From Verrucomicrobia bacterium Tous-C9LFEB (GTDB lineage: Bacteria; Verrucomicrobiota; Verrucomicrobiia; Methylacidiphilales; UBA1321), in the NCBI GenBank assembly GCA_002304345.1, contig NEUU01000005.1, positions 1-64,000 of the forward strand: a DNA stretch of 64,000 bases, written 5' to 3'. Numbering within the stretch: position 1 is the first letter of the stretch; each line of letters starts with the position of its first letter. Of the stretch, positions 1-10,899 are shown in pieces. The notes beneath the pieces were generated by a model that was not told the DNA's origin, did no database searches, and was given only the letters and a program-made list of their open reading frames with translations. The translations under genes were made by a program, and so were the position numbers.

Positions 1-156
1 GCAAACTCCTCATCCATCTCAACTCTCTCGTGAAAATCCCTCCTCTCCCTCAGACCTGAAAAATAATCCACCAAGACAGTTGCTCTATCAAGAGGGGTGC
101 CGCGTGAGCGGCGGGGTGTGTGAAAAATAATCAGCAAGAGTGAGATTGCTGTCAGC

Positions 157-1071
157 TTATCTGGGTCCAGCGTCACGCTGGGGGGGCAGAGCCCCCGAGA
201 GGGCGAGCCAACGTTTGGCGGCGGGGGAGAGCGAAGCGTTGTGGCGCCAGATCATGCCGAGTTTCCAGCGCAGATCCTTTTCATCGACCAATACGGTTTC
301 CACTGAGAGCGCTTCACTGCGCGAGGTGACGACGATGCGCGGCAGGAGCGCGACGCCCAGACCGGCCGACACGAGCGCGATGATGAAATCCGGATGACCG
401 CTGCGGGCTGCCTCGGTGAGCGTGATATGCCGTTTGCGGCACGCCGTGGCGATGATCGTATTCAGCGCATACCCGCGATCGAACAGCACGAACGGACTGG
501 ACGAGAGCTCCTTCAACTTCAACGACGACCGGCCACTGAGCGGATGACCCGCCGGCAACAGCGCCATCATCGGCTCGTCGCAGATTTCCTGCCAATCGAA
601 ATCATCCGGCACCGGCCAGAGCGACGCCCCCAGTTCGATCTCGCCCGAGCGCACCGCTTCCTCGAGGCGGCGACTGCCCTGTTCGTGCAATTCGATTTCG
701 ATGCCAGGGTAGCGTTTGCGAAATGCCGCGACGAGCGGCGCGAAAAGAATGCTGCTGCCGAGGAGAGGCAGGCCGAGCTTGAGTCGGCCTTTTTCCAAGC
801 CGCGCAAGTCCGCGAGTTCCGCGATCAAGTGTTCCTGCTCCGCGAGCATGGCCGAGGCGCGGCGCAGGACGACTTCGCCCGCGCTGGTGAGTTGCACCGA
901 ATGACCGAGCCGTTCGAGCAGCGGCGTGCCGCAATCGTGTTCGAGTTGTTGCACCGCCTTCGTGATCGTCGGTTGCGTCGCGCCCAGCACCCGGGCGGCT
1001 TTCGAAAAGCCGCCTTGGCGCGAAACCTCGACCAGGGCGCGGAGATTGCGGAGTTCCATGTGTTTCGTCAT
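157..1071 (-). CDS. LysR-family transcriptional regulator (CidR/LrgR-like by context)
   Basis: 304-residue LysR-type regulator. An N-terminal winged helix-turn-helix (about residues 5-65, with GGFSKAARVLGATQPTITKA) is followed by a periplasmic-binding-protein-like effector domain. The first ATG is used here; an ATG four codons later (MELRNLRALV) is an equally likely start. It is divergent from lrgA/lrgB across 217 bp that hold a near-perfect T-N11-A palindrome, so control of lrgAB is likely, as for CidR in Firmicutes (inference). The last eight residues (PQRDAGPR) are encoded by a copy of a dispersed CCAGCGTGACGCTGG repeat, so the native C-terminus has probably been replaced. Class certain, target inferred. 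Confidence 0.9.
   Translation of the reverse strand: MTKHMELRNLRALVEVSRQGGFSKAARVLGATQPTITKAVQQLEHDCGTPLLERLGHSVQLTSAGEVVLRRASAMLAEQEHLIAELADLRGLEKGRLKLGLPLLGSSILFAPLVAAFRKRYPGIEIELHEQGSRRLEEAVRSGEIELGASLWPVPDDFDWQEICDEPMMALLPAGHPLSGRSSLKLKELSSSPFVLFDRGYALNTIIATACRKRHITLTEAARSGHPDFIIALVSAGLGVALLPRIVVTSRSEALSVETVLVDEKDLRWKLGMIWRHNASLSPAAKRWLALSGALPPQRDAGPR
160..181. repeat. Dispersed CCAGCGTGACGCTGG repeat (family C), copy 1
   Basis: A 22 bp copy of the family C repeat (palindrome CCAGCGTSACGCTGG plus ACCCAG). It lies inside the 3' end of the LysR gene and is translated in that gene's frame. Related copies lie at 32126, 42811, 44991 and 52226. The 156 bp to its left hold no recognisable gene or element. 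Confidence 0.75.
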
Positions 1072-1214
1072 TCACGCTGACGCCACGGGTGGAGGTGGAC
1101 TGATCCCGGTTCCACCCGGGGCGAAGCGTTGTGCGGGGCCGTTTTGAGGACGGCCAGCTCTCTTCAATCGTCGCATTCCGGGAGAGAAGGAGAGGGGAAA
1201 GAGCTTTCGCTTAG

Positions 1215-1233
1215 CTATTCCAATATGGAATAG
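1215..1233. promoter_or_regulatory. LysR-type operator between lysR and lrgA
   Basis: The sequence CTATTCCAATATGGAATAG has 7 bp arms around AATAT and fits the T-N11-A LysR box. It is the only clear palindrome in the 217 bp between the divergent regulator and lrgA. Position and symmetry support it as the regulator's binding site; no binding data exist. Confidence 0.6.
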
Positions 1234-1288
1234 TTAGAATTCAGTCAATTCATTTCCGTTATGAATGGAGACATGATAGGTTGATCTT

Positions 1289-1732
1289 ATGAAGGAAATT
1301 AGATCAGCTTATATATACCGGATCGCCCGCATTAGCTTCCGTAACAGTCGTTGGTTACAGGTCGCGGTGCTCACGTTGCTCTGGTTTGCGGCGGATCGTT
1401 TGACCCGTTGGAGCGGCCTGCCGCTTCCCGGCAGTGTCATGGGTTTGTTCGTCTTGTGGGCCTTGCTGGAAACCAAGGTGCTCTCGCCGATGTGGTTTCG
1501 GCGCGGGGCCAAAGGCCTGCTCGATCACCTCTTGCTTTTTTTCGTTCCCGCCATGCTCGCGCTGGTGGATCACCCGGAGTTGTTGAGTTGGATTGGCGTG
1601 AAGCTCCTGCTCGCGGTGCTCATCGGCACGCCGCTGGTCATGATCGGCACGGCGGTCGTGGTGGAACTCGGTTTTCGTTGGAATCAGAATCGGGAAGGTT
1701 CGGGAGTGTTGTATGCATCCTATGTCAAATAA
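1289..1732 (+). CDS. lrgA: CidA/LrgA-family holin-like membrane protein
   Basis: 147-residue membrane protein with about four hydrophobic segments and the family pattern LPLPGSVMGLFVLWALLETK followed by a DHLLLFFVPA segment. CidA/LrgA proteins are holin-like and work with a CidB/LrgB partner in cell-wall turnover, or in release of overflow metabolites such as pyruvate or acetate. The lrgB start lies inside the end of this gene (20 bp overlap), so the two are translationally coupled. It is somewhat longer than typical family members because of an N-terminal extension of about 20 residues. CidA and LrgA cannot be told apart by sequence alone. Confidence 0.88.
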   Translation: MKEIRSAYIYRIARISFRNSRWLQVAVLTLLWFAADRLTRWSGLPLPGSVMGLFVLWALLETKVLSPMWFRRGAKGLLDHLLLFFVPAMLALVDHPELLSWIGVKLLLAVLIGTPLVMIGTAVVVELGFRWNQNREGSGVLYASYVK

Positions 1733-2405
1733 CGGGGCTGCGATTTTCTGGGCGGTCGTTACGGTGGGCGTCTACTTGGCGGCGCGGGTCGCGTATCAGC
1801 GCCTGCCGCGCTGGTGGACCTCCCCCATGCTGGTGACGTGGCTGTTCTGCGGCGCGCTGTTGCTCGGACTGCAGTCCGACTACAAGGTCTACCTCGGTGG
1901 CACTCATTGGCTCGTCACGCTGCTCGGTCCCGCGACGGTCGCGTTCGCGATTCCGATTCACGCCCAGCGTGTACTGATTCGCAAACACTGGATCTTGATC
2001 GCGGTCGGCGTCGTCGTGGGCAGCGCGATCGCCTTCGCGAGCTCGTGGATTCTCGCGTGGGTGTTTCAACTCTCACCCGAAATGCGCGCCAGCCTGTTGC
2101 CGCGCTCCGTGAGCATTCCCTTCGCGATGGCGGAATCGCAACGCATTGGCGGTCTCCCCGAACTGACGGCAACGTTCACCGCGATCACGGCGCTGTTCGG
2201 TGCGGCGATTGGAGATGGACTGCTCTCCTGCCTCCCGTTCCGCACGGCATTCGCGCGTGGCGCGTTCTTCGGCATGGGCGCTCACGGCGCGGGTGTCGCG
2301 AAAGCCCGCGAGCTCGGTCAGGAGGAAGGTGCGATCGCGGGCCTCATCATGATCTTCGCCGGACTCTTCAATGTCCTCGCCGCCACCGCCTGGATGAGTC
2401 TTTAG
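1713..2405 (+). CDS. lrgB: CidB/LrgB-family membrane protein
   Basis: 230-residue polytopic membrane protein of the LrgB family. Family hallmarks are LGPATVAFAIPIHAQR in the first half and the later LLPRSVSIPFAMAESQRIGG and GAHGAGVAKARELGQEEGA segments. It is the partner of the upstream lrgA and overlaps it. A second ATG three codons in (MSNNGA) is a possible start. The stop TAG is immediately followed by a GC-rich family D intergenic repeat. Confidence 0.88.
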   Translation: MHPMSNNGAAIFWAVVTVGVYLAARVAYQRLPRWWTSPMLVTWLFCGALLLGLQSDYKVYLGGTHWLVTLLGPATVAFAIPIHAQRVLIRKHWILIAVGVVVGSAIAFASSWILAWVFQLSPEMRASLLPRSVSIPFAMAESQRIGGLPELTATFTAITALFGAAIGDGLLSCLPFRTAFARGAFFGMGAHGAGVAKARELGQEEGAIAGLIMIFAGLFNVLAATAWMSL

Positions 2406-2512
2406 GGGGCGCTGCCCCAGTCCCCGCCAAAGGGAATGATTCCCTTTGGAAACCCCACATTGGGCCGAATTCGCCTTTTACGCAGACGTAAAAGTTCGAA
2501 TTCGGCCCAAGT
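2406..2512. repeat. Family D element: GC-rich box plus hairpin
   Basis: Starts at the lrgB stop codon with GGGGGCGCTGCCCC and the palindromic AAAGGG...CCCTTT box. A long inverted repeat follows at 2460-2511 (TTGGGCCGAATTCG stem, CTTTTACG/CGTAAAAG tip). The same layout recurs at 19621. It may serve as a terminator-like structure for lrgAB, but no U-tract follows. Confidence 0.65.
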
Positions 2513-2586
2513 GAATTTCAAACGCAAATCACTACCATTTACTGGAGCTCAGGGAAGAAGGACCTTCCTCCTCGTTTAAGGAGTGA

Positions 2587-2716
2587 ACTTTTTGAGAAAA
2601 ACTCCCTTTAAGCGGCTGACTTCTTTTGCGTCCGCGCAAAAAAAGTCAGCCGCTTAAAGAAGAGGATTCTCAAGGGGCTCAGCCCCTTGAGCGGGGTTGT
2701 AGGGGCGGAGCCTCTA
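2587..2716. repeat. Second family D-like hairpin element
   Basis: An inverted repeat at 2608-2660 (stem TTTAAGCGGCTGACTT, tip CTTTTGCG/CGCAAAAAAAG) is followed by GGGGCTCAGCCCC and GGGGCGGAGCC boxes. It fills the gap between lrgB and the end of the convergent gene at 2721. Stem sequence is unrelated to that at 2460, but the tip is similar. Confidence 0.6.
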
Positions 2717-2720
2717 CGCA

Positions 2721-3539
2721 TCACTGCTTCGGAATCGCCGGAGTGCCGGTGATGGGGGCGCTGTAGATTGGCTTTGGCGGATTCTTGATCGCCTCCAGCA
2801 TCCAGCGGCGGCACGTTTCGTAATCGGGGCGCGTGCTATCCTGGCGATAGATATTGATCTGCTTCACCTCGCCATTGACGATCACATACTCGCTCAGCGC
2901 GAACGACTCCACGTTCGCATCCTTCGCATCGGGCGCATAGCTCAGTACTAGACGGCGCACCGGATTGCCCGTCGTATCGATCTGCTCCGCGAGATAGACC
3001 ACGAACGGTTCCTTTTTGTAATTGAAATATTCCCCCACGATAATGCTGCGGCCATCGCCCAGCAGAATCCGTTCGCGGATGTACATCGAATGCGTATCCG
3101 TCAGGCCCGGAACGGCCGTGATGCTGCCCGCGCGCTCGAGTTCAAACAACGTCTTGCGCAGGGCTTCCACTTTCGCCGTGCGGTGCAGTGCCTGATTCGC
3201 CTGGATGGCGAGCACGATGCCTTTGAAATCCCGCGGTTCCAGTTCCAGAAAACGGTCGATCAATGTCGCGGCGGTTTCGTACTGACCTTTGCGCAGTTGG
3301 ATGAAGGCGGAGAAAAAGAGCGAGCCGCGCGCCTTCGGTTCCTCGACGAGAATCGCGTCGAAAATCTTCAGCGCGTCGTCGTTTTTGCCCGCATTGAAAA
3401 GCTCCACCCCGCTTTTAAAGCGCGCCTGCAACGCCGCGATCTTGGCCGGATCGGCCGTTTGCGCGTGGAGGGTGACGGTTCCGCTGGAAAGAAAAAAAGC
3501 GGCCAGAGCGAGGCAAAACAAGGCGGATAATTTTTTCAT
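2721..3539 (-). CDS. Secreted TPR-like protein of unknown function
   Basis: 272 residues with a clear N-terminal signal peptide (MKKLSALFCLALAAFF, likely cut near HAQ). Helical tetratricopeptide-like repeats follow (about residues 30-125), with alanine and leucine spacing such as FKSGVELFNAGKNDDALKIF. The C-terminal half is predicted beta-rich and not recognised. It lies 74 bp before ilvC's stop in the same direction, but shows no functional link to it. Periplasmic or outer-membrane location is likely. Confidence 0.7.
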   Translation of the reverse strand: MKKLSALFCLALAAFFLSSGTVTLHAQTADPAKIAALQARFKSGVELFNAGKNDDALKIFDAILVEEPKARGSLFFSAFIQLRKGQYETAATLIDRFLELEPRDFKGIVLAIQANQALHRTAKVEALRKTLFELERAGSITAVPGLTDTHSMYIRERILLGDGRSIIVGEYFNYKKEPFVVYLAEQIDTTGNPVRRLVLSYAPDAKDANVESFALSEYVIVNGEVKQINIYRQDSTRPDYETCRRWMLEAIKNPPKPIYSAPITGTPAIPKQ

Positions 3540-3614
3540 GAGGTTCCGATAAAAAAGAAGAGGTTCGAAGCCCTAAAACGTAGAGCTTCGAACCTCGCAC
3601 TTCGAACTATTTTT

Positions 3615-5463
<1,849 letters not shown>

Positions 5464-5561
5464 GTGATGAGGATAACCTCGTTTCAGTGACTTGTCATCG
5501 AGAGATGAGCGCTTGGCTGGGGGCAGATTCGATTGAGTGGGTTACCTCTCGTAGCGACGCA

Positions 5562-5700
5562 AGCCGATCCTTCGACATGCTCAGGATGACGAGTAGGGAA
5601 AGTAATCTCACATGGTAGCGAGGAGTTCTTGTTAGAACCGAAAGCTATCTCCACACATTACTTCATTCCGCGTCATCCTGAGCTTGTCGAAGGATCGGCT
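5562..5700. repeat. Family A palindromic element (MITE-like), copy 1
   Basis: A 139 bp element with 30 bp terminal inverted repeats that match at all but one position: left AGCCGATCCTTCGACATGCT..., right the reverse complement ending GAAGGATCGGCT. It has no coding capacity. It fills most of the space between the DUF1345 gene and the SGNH hydrolase. Related copies lie at 15320, 45170 and 52073, and a diverged one at 42322. Confidence 0.85.
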
Positions 5701-5766
5701 GGGAAGGTTGGGAATCTGGAATCTGTCACTGACAAAAGAAACCGAAAAACACCTTAAAAGAGATTC

Positions 5767-7176
5767 TCACGGCGTGCTGGCGGTCGCGGGCCGGATCTCG
5801 AACCGGTGCGGCTTCGGTTGCGCGGCCGCGACAGCCTGCTTGTGCAGATCGCTCACTTCCTGCAGGAATTTCTCCCGCTGCCCGATCGACGCCTGATAAT
5901 TTTCATACACCGTGATGTAGTAGGCGTTGTATTGACCCGTCGTGGCGCGGAGATTGGCCAGCTTGTCCGCGACGGCCTTTTGCTCCGCCTCCGGTGTCCG
6001 TTCCTTCAGCGGCCCGAACAGCCCCGCTTCCACTTGGGCGAAAGTGCGCAATTTACTGTTTTCGATGGAGGCGCGGCGTTGGAGCAAACTCTGCACTTCC
6101 TGCGCCTGCTTGAGTTGCGGCGTATTCGCGAGAGTGGCGAGATTCACCCCTTGCGCCAAAGCCTCCGCCGTGGTCTTGAGCACGGGCTGTCCATCGATCA
6201 GCACCTCGTACGCGCCCGCTTTCAGGCCGGAGACTTTCAGGATTTCCTGATTCAGATCGTTCGTCCACGGAACCAGCGTCAGCGCTTTCTCCGCCGCAGC
6301 AGGGACCGGGAAGGGGAGGGACTTCTCGAGACATTCGAAAGTGACCGTGTCGGCTTTGACCGCGAGCTGCGTGATCTCCGCGTTCTCCTGAGTGGTAATC
6401 GTGCTCGTCGCCGCATCAATGGCCATCGTTGACACGGTCGGGGTCATGCCTTGCGCTTTTAGAAAAAGATAAGTCATGACCAAGTGTCCCGCCGGACCGG
6501 GGTGCACCCGGTCGGCCCCGACTATGGTAAACGCAGGGTCCTTCGCCTGCTGCTCGCGATTGAGCGTTTCCATCGGCCCGTTGAAATCGATGACCCCGCC
6601 ACGATATTTTTCCGCGAGCTTGCGGTCGCCCTCGGCGCACGCTTTTAGCGCGTCGTTCACCCCGGTGAGCTTGTCGTTCTTCTGATTGCCCGTCTGGTCG
6701 AAGAGCGAAGGCGTGATGTAAATAAGCCGTACGCCATCTTGCGCGAGCCGTTCGGACAACTTGTCCATATTCCCGAGGTTCCCCTCGATCGCCATGCGTC
6801 GCTGCCCCTCGACGGCTTCGCCGGTTTTGCCCTCGGCGTAGAGATCGCGCCGTACATCATTCATGCCCAGCATGATCGTTGCCACGGTCGGCTTGTGCGA
6901 GGCGATGTCCCAGTCATAACGGCGCACCGCACCTGCGGCGGAATCCCCCGCGATGCCGCAGTTCCACGCTTCCAATCGCATCTGCGGATAGCGTGTCAGA
7001 TAGAACAGCAGCACCTGCGTGTGATAACTGCCTGCGTGCGTGATGCTGTCGCCCACAAAACAAATGCGGTCTCCGTCCTGAAACTTCGGCGCTTGGGCGC
7101 GAGACGTCGCGGCAGGCAGGAGGAGGAAAAGAGCGAGAAGAAAAGGAGCAAGACGAAAGAAGGAGCGGGTTTTCAT
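5767..7176 (-). CDS. Secreted SGNH/GDSL-type hydrolase
   Basis: 469 residues. A signal peptide (MKTRSFFRLAPFLLALFLLL, cleavage near SRAQA) is followed by an SGNH esterase domain: block I ICFVGDSITHAG with the catalytic Ser, block II-like GIAGDSA, block III LGMNDV, and a C-terminal D-R-V-H-P-G-P-A-G-H block carrying the Asp/His pair. A C-terminal alpha-rich extension of about 200 residues is not recognised. Such enzymes deacetylate polysaccharides or hydrolyse small esters; the substrate is unknown. The start was placed at the ATG beginning the signal peptide, rather than at a TTG 19 codons upstream. Confidence 0.88.
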   Translation of the reverse strand: MKTRSFFRLAPFLLALFLLLPAATSRAQAPKFQDGDRICFVGDSITHAGSYHTQVLLFYLTRYPQMRLEAWNCGIAGDSAAGAVRRYDWDIASHKPTVATIMLGMNDVRRDLYAEGKTGEAVEGQRRMAIEGNLGNMDKLSERLAQDGVRLIYITPSLFDQTGNQKNDKLTGVNDALKACAEGDRKLAEKYRGGVIDFNGPMETLNREQQAKDPAFTIVGADRVHPGPAGHLVMTYLFLKAQGMTPTVSTMAIDAATSTITTQENAEITQLAVKADTVTFECLEKSLPFPVPAAAEKALTLVPWTNDLNQEILKVSGLKAGAYEVLIDGQPVLKTTAEALAQGVNLATLANTPQLKQAQEVQSLLQRRASIENSKLRTFAQVEAGLFGPLKERTPEAEQKAVADKLANLRATTGQYNAYYITVYENYQASIGQREKFLQEVSDLHKQAVAAAQPKPHRFEIRPATASTP

Positions 7177-7296
7177 GAGGGGAGGGGAAGTGATGTGTGT
7201 TGTCAGTTTTACACTTGGGAACGAAGCGGTCAAGCACTCTGACTCGTGTCAGATAGCGGAGATGTCCATGAAACGAGCTTGAATGCCGAAGCCTTC

Positions 7297-7348
7297 CTGT
7301 AGGGCGCTTCGGTGAAGCGCCATGGCGGGACACCGTCCCGCCCTACAG
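7297..7348. repeat. Family B palindromic repeat, copy 1
   Basis: A double palindrome, CTGTAGGGCG...CGCCCTACAG, with inner inverted repeats GCGCTTCGGTGAAGCGC and GGCGGGACACCGTCCCGCC. It is REP-like and lies between convergently facing flanks of the hydrolase promoter and the AraC 3' end. Other copies: 18179, 20973, 26239, 29832, 42503 and 45079. Confidence 0.8.
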
Positions 7349-7440
7349 AAAACCACAAGGCATCGGCTTCTGCTTTTCTTCAAGAGTGAATCGTGTCCCT
7401 ATCTTCAAAGCGGTATCGGTGGATTTCCTGAAGCGCTGCC

Positions 7441-8256
7441 TCACGCCGCCTGCCGGTACGCGCGCGGGCTTTTCCCCGTGTGCCGCTTGAACCGCATGGA
7501 AAAATAGAACGGGTCCGCATAGCCCACCTCCGCCGCGATGTCCTGGATCGGATTGGGTGTCAGGCGCAGGAGCTGCCGCGCCCGGTTCATCCGGCAAATC
7601 TCGAGATACTGCAACGGCGAGGTTCCCGTGGCGTGGTGGAAGAGCCATGACAGGCGCGAGACGGACAAGCCGCAATGCCGGGCCAGCGCGGCGAGCGTGA
7701 TCGGTTCGGCGAGATGTTGCGTGAGGTGATCCAGCGCGCGACGGATGCGCGGATCGATCAGCGCTGATTTGCCGAGGGGATTCTCCGTGTCGCACCACAA
7801 CAGGATTTTCTCCAGCGCATTCCGCGCGAACGCTTCCCGGCGCGGGTGATGACTCAGCCCCAGCGCGATCGCCTCGGTGAAGGTCAGTTCGATGGCGTGA
7901 CGCGCCGAGTCCGTGCGGATGGAGAGATGGCGCAGGGAGGGGGCCAGTTCCGGCCATTGCAACAACTCGTGCCATTCCGCGCGCGGATGGAATTCGGCGT
8001 AGAAGCGCCGGTAAGAGCTCTTTCGCGTGGCACCATAATCGCGGGCGAAACCCGAAGGGAACAGCACGGCATCGCCCGGTTTCGTGCGCTGCACGCCGCC
8101 GGGATGGTGGAAGACGCCTTCGCCGCCGAGATTGTAAATCAGGAGCCACGAGGTGAGGCCCGCTTCCCGCACGGTGTGAAAGGGTTTCTCGGTGTGAAGA
8201 CGGCCGATCAACAGTTCGCTATCACCGGGCCGGGCTGTGGTGGAACGAGGGCGCAC
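7441..8256 (-). CDS. AraC-family transcriptional regulator
   Basis: 271 residues. An N-terminal cupin-like ligand-binding region (GGEGVFHHPGGVQRTKPGDAV) is followed by a C-terminal double helix-turn-helix of the AraC/XylS type (about 165-270; LARHCGLSVSRLSWLFHHAT and DIAAEVGYADPFYFSMRFKR, ending TGKSPRAYR). It starts with GTG. It is divergent from the glycosidase gene at 8349 with a 92 bp shared promoter region, so it probably controls carbohydrate use by that gene (inference). Confidence 0.92.
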   Translation of the reverse strand: MRPRSTTARPGDSELLIGRLHTEKPFHTVREAGLTSWLLIYNLGGEGVFHHPGGVQRTKPGDAVLFPSGFARDYGATRKSSYRRFYAEFHPRAEWHELLQWPELAPSLRHLSIRTDSARHAIELTFTEAIALGLSHHPRREAFARNALEKILLWCDTENPLGKSALIDPRIRRALDHLTQHLAEPITLAALARHCGLSVSRLSWLFHHATGTSPLQYLEICRMNRARQLLRLTPNPIQDIAAEVGYADPFYFSMRFKRHTGKSPRAYRQAA

Positions 8257-8348
8257 AGGAAGATATTAGAGGTTTTCGAGGAGTCCGTCCATTCACAAAC
8301 GGGACTACGAAGTGTAAGTTAATCCAGTAATCAACCCATCCTCTTTCC

Positions 8349-10196
8349 ATGCCTGAAACTTCCCCATTACCCACTGCCACACCCTGTCCCGACTTCCGCT
8401 CCGCTCATCTCGCCGTCGGTTTGAATCCCACCCGGCCCGCGTTTTCCGCCTTCGCGGTCGACTCGCTCGGCGGCGGCAAAGTGGAGGACAACGCCGTGCT
8501 CTCGCTGCCCGCCGACCCGGTCCATGTCCGGTTGGAGAAAGCCGGAGAGGGGCTCTACCATTACTACCCGCTCTTCGAAACCAGTTCGACCGCGCCGTTG
8601 TGGACCGTCGAATGCGCCGCAAAAGAAATCGTCCTGCGCAGTCACTACGCGCCGCTGCCGCCCACGCCTCCCGGTCTCTGGCCCGACACCGGTTTCTGTC
8701 TCACCTTCCGCCAGAAGGCGTGCCACGCCACGCTGCTTGGCTGGATGCCGCCCGGTGAGCAGAAAATGAACGTGCCGTGCGTCCTGCATTTGCCCGATCG
8801 CGGCTCGCTGCGCATCACCGGTTCCGTGCCCGGTTTGCAACTCGGTTACGATGCCTGCCGTTATGTCCAGCCGCCGCTGGTGCGCTATGTGCATATGGTT
8901 TTTCCTGCCGCCACCGCGCAACAACCCGTGGTCGAGTACCGGCTCGAGACCGCCGTGATTTATCCGGAGTTGCCCGGCATTGAAAACGATCCGCGCTTCG
9001 ATGCGTTCCGCCGCAACTACCTCAACACGTTTCAAGTCCTGCCCCGCCGCCAGATGCTTGGCACGAACGCCTCCAGCGACATCTGTCCCTTCACCCTCTA
9101 CATGTTCGCCGAGGCGGGCGCGAATCGCGTGAAGTTGGCCGACGGACTCCACACCGCCGATCTCGTCCGCATGACCGCCGACCGTTATCTCTCCGGCGTG
9201 AAAGGCTACGGTCAGGTCGGATATGAGCACGCCACGGGAAAATATCAATTCGCCGACGTCGATCCGTCGCTCATTCTCGGCTGCGGAACCTATATCCACT
9301 CCACGCAGGATTGGGACTGGGCCCGTCGCCAATATCCCGCCGTGCGGGCGCTTTGCGAGCAGATGCTTGCCACCGACAGCACCGGCAACGGCCTCATCAA
9401 GTACGGCACTACCGGGAATTACAACGACCGCCCCACGACGAAACAGCGGCCCGCGAATTGGTGGGACGACATCAACTTCGGCCACGAGGATGCCTACGCC
9501 AATGCGCTCGCCTACCGCGCTCTGGTGTCATGGGGTGACGTGGCGGAAAAATTAAACTACGCGGACGACGTCGCGTGGTTGCGGCAGGCCGCAGCGAAAT
9601 TGAAAGCCGCTTACCACGCGGATTTCCTCAATCCCGAGACCGGCATCTTCGCCGGTTGGAAGAGCCTCGACGGTGCTCTGCACGACTACTGGTTTCTCTT
9701 CCTCAACAGCATTGCCATCGCTTACGGAGTCGTCGACGGCCCGCTCGCGAATGACATCATGGATCGCTGCTTGAAGAAGCTCGATGAAGTCGGCTTCCGC
9801 AATTTCCGCCTCGGCCTCCCCGGCAACCTCGTCCCCATCCGGCGCGGCGATTACATTCTCCACGACGATCCCAACGAAAACCCCAAGATCTACGGCGTGC
9901 CCCTGCGCGAAGACGGCACCGACGGCTTTCCCTACTACGAGAACGGCAGTGCTTCCATGCGCTACGCCCTCTTCACCCTCAAGGCGCTCTACCGGCTTGG
10001 CCGCGTCGACGACGCCCGGCGGATTCTCTACCCCATGCTGGAAGGTTATGCGGCAGGCGAATATCAGGGCTTCGACCGCAACGGCATCTCCAATGACTGG
10101 CGAAATTGGGAAGGGCAGGCGTGCGGCTACGAGGGATTCGCCGTCGGCAATTACCTGCCGCTGCTCGCCGTCGTCGACGACTGGAAAGCCAGGTAA
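8349..10196 (+). CDS. Six-hairpin (alpha/alpha) glycosidase-like protein
   Basis: 615 residues with no signal peptide, so probably cytoplasmic. The N-terminal 200 residues are beta-rich. The C-terminal part (about 210-610) has the repeated aromatic and acidic helical-hairpin pattern of (alpha/alpha)6 glycosidases: NWWDDINFGHEDAYANALAY, LHDYWFLFLNSIAIAYGVV, ENGSASMRYALFTLKALYRL, with Asp/Glu residues suited to catalysis in D-D-I-N and G-H-E-D. The exact GH family cannot be assigned by eye. The divergent AraC regulator suggests substrate-induced expression. An inverted repeat follows the stop (10220-10246) but lacks a T-tract. Confidence 0.7.
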   Translation: MPETSPLPTATPCPDFRSAHLAVGLNPTRPAFSAFAVDSLGGGKVEDNAVLSLPADPVHVRLEKAGEGLYHYYPLFETSSTAPLWTVECAAKEIVLRSHYAPLPPTPPGLWPDTGFCLTFRQKACHATLLGWMPPGEQKMNVPCVLHLPDRGSLRITGSVPGLQLGYDACRYVQPPLVRYVHMVFPAATAQQPVVEYRLETAVIYPELPGIENDPRFDAFRRNYLNTFQVLPRRQMLGTNASSDICPFTLYMFAEAGANRVKLADGLHTADLVRMTADRYLSGVKGYGQVGYEHATGKYQFADVDPSLILGCGTYIHSTQDWDWARRQYPAVRALCEQMLATDSTGNGLIKYGTTGNYNDRPTTKQRPANWWDDINFGHEDAYANALAYRALVSWGDVAEKLNYADDVAWLRQAAAKLKAAYHADFLNPETGIFAGWKSLDGALHDYWFLFLNSIAIAYGVVDGPLANDIMDRCLKKLDEVGFRNFRLGLPGNLVPIRRGDYILHDDPNENPKIYGVPLREDGTDGFPYYENGSASMRYALFTLKALYRLGRVDDARRILYPMLEGYAAGEYQGFDRNGISNDWRNWEGQACGYEGFAVGNYLPLLAVVDDWKAR

Positions 10197-10293
10197 GAGT
10201 TGGTAAGATTAAGGAGGAAGGGGGTGCCTCCTCATTGGAGGCGCCCGCTCCTATATATAATAGGGCGGGCCGTCGATTCTGTGGGTGGACTGA

Positions 10294-10767
10294 CTATTTG
10301 CGCGCGAGCGCGATCTTGCCCGTGCGGGTCAGATCCAGAATTCCGAAGTTCTTCATCAGATCCAAGAACTTCGTGATCTTGCTCTCATCGCCCGTGATCT
10401 CGATCGTCAGCGCGTGCGGCTGCACGTCCACGATCTTCGCCCGGAAGATATCGCACATCTGCATCACCTCGGCGCGGGCGGCGGAGTTGACCTTCACCTT
10501 CACCAGCACCAGTTCCCGGTCCACATACTCGCCCTCGGGGAAATCCTGCACCTCGATCACGTCGATCAGCTTGTTGAGCTGGCGGTTCACCTGGTCGAGC
10601 ACCCGGTCATCGCCCCGCACGACAATCGTCATCCGGGAGGTCTTGTCATCCGTCGTCGGACCGACGTTCAAGGTATCGATGTTAAAGCCCCGGCCGCTGA
10701 AAAGGCCCGCGATCCGGGTCAGCACGCCGAACTTATTCTCCACCAGCACGGAAATGGTATGTCTCAT
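10294..10767 (-). CDS. ilvN: Acetolactate synthase small (regulatory) subunit
   Basis: 157 residues. An N-terminal ACT domain (MRHTISVLVENKFGVLTRIA, GLFSGRGFNIDTLNVGPT) is followed by the ALS_ss_C domain (about 80-155). The subunit activates the IlvB catalytic subunit and makes it valine-sensitive. It is usually downstream of ilvB; here it stands alone, with its own promoter, Val-rich leader peptide and intrinsic terminator just upstream (10817-10977), and a convergent gene downstream. The name ilvH would fit equally well. Confidence 0.95.
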   Translation of the reverse strand: MRHTISVLVENKFGVLTRIAGLFSGRGFNIDTLNVGPTTDDKTSRMTIVVRGDDRVLDQVNRQLNKLIDVIEVQDFPEGEYVDRELVLVKVKVNSAARAEVMQMCDIFRAKIVDVQPHALTIEITGDESKITKFLDLMKNFGILDLTRTGKIALARK

Positions 10768-10816
10768 AATGGCTCGTTCTCTTCCTGTTCCTGATTTCTA
10801 TTCGTGATCCTGATCC

Positions 10817-10859
10817 AACAAAAAGCCCCGGAATCGCAAGGTGCGCGGGTCCGGGGCGA
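10817..10859 (-). terminator. Attenuator terminator before ilvN
   Basis: Read on the minus strand: stem GCCCCGGA / TCCGGGGC (10857-10825) with a 17 nt loop, followed by TTTTTGTT. It is an intrinsic terminator placed between the promoter and ilvN in the same direction. Its left arm overlaps TCGCCCC (10859-10853), which can instead pair with GGGGCGA at 10897-10891, giving mutually exclusive terminator and antiterminator folds. Confidence 0.82.
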
Positions 10860-10899
10860 CAATCGATTGCAGGCTGTTCAAAGCGCGCACTCGCCCCCG

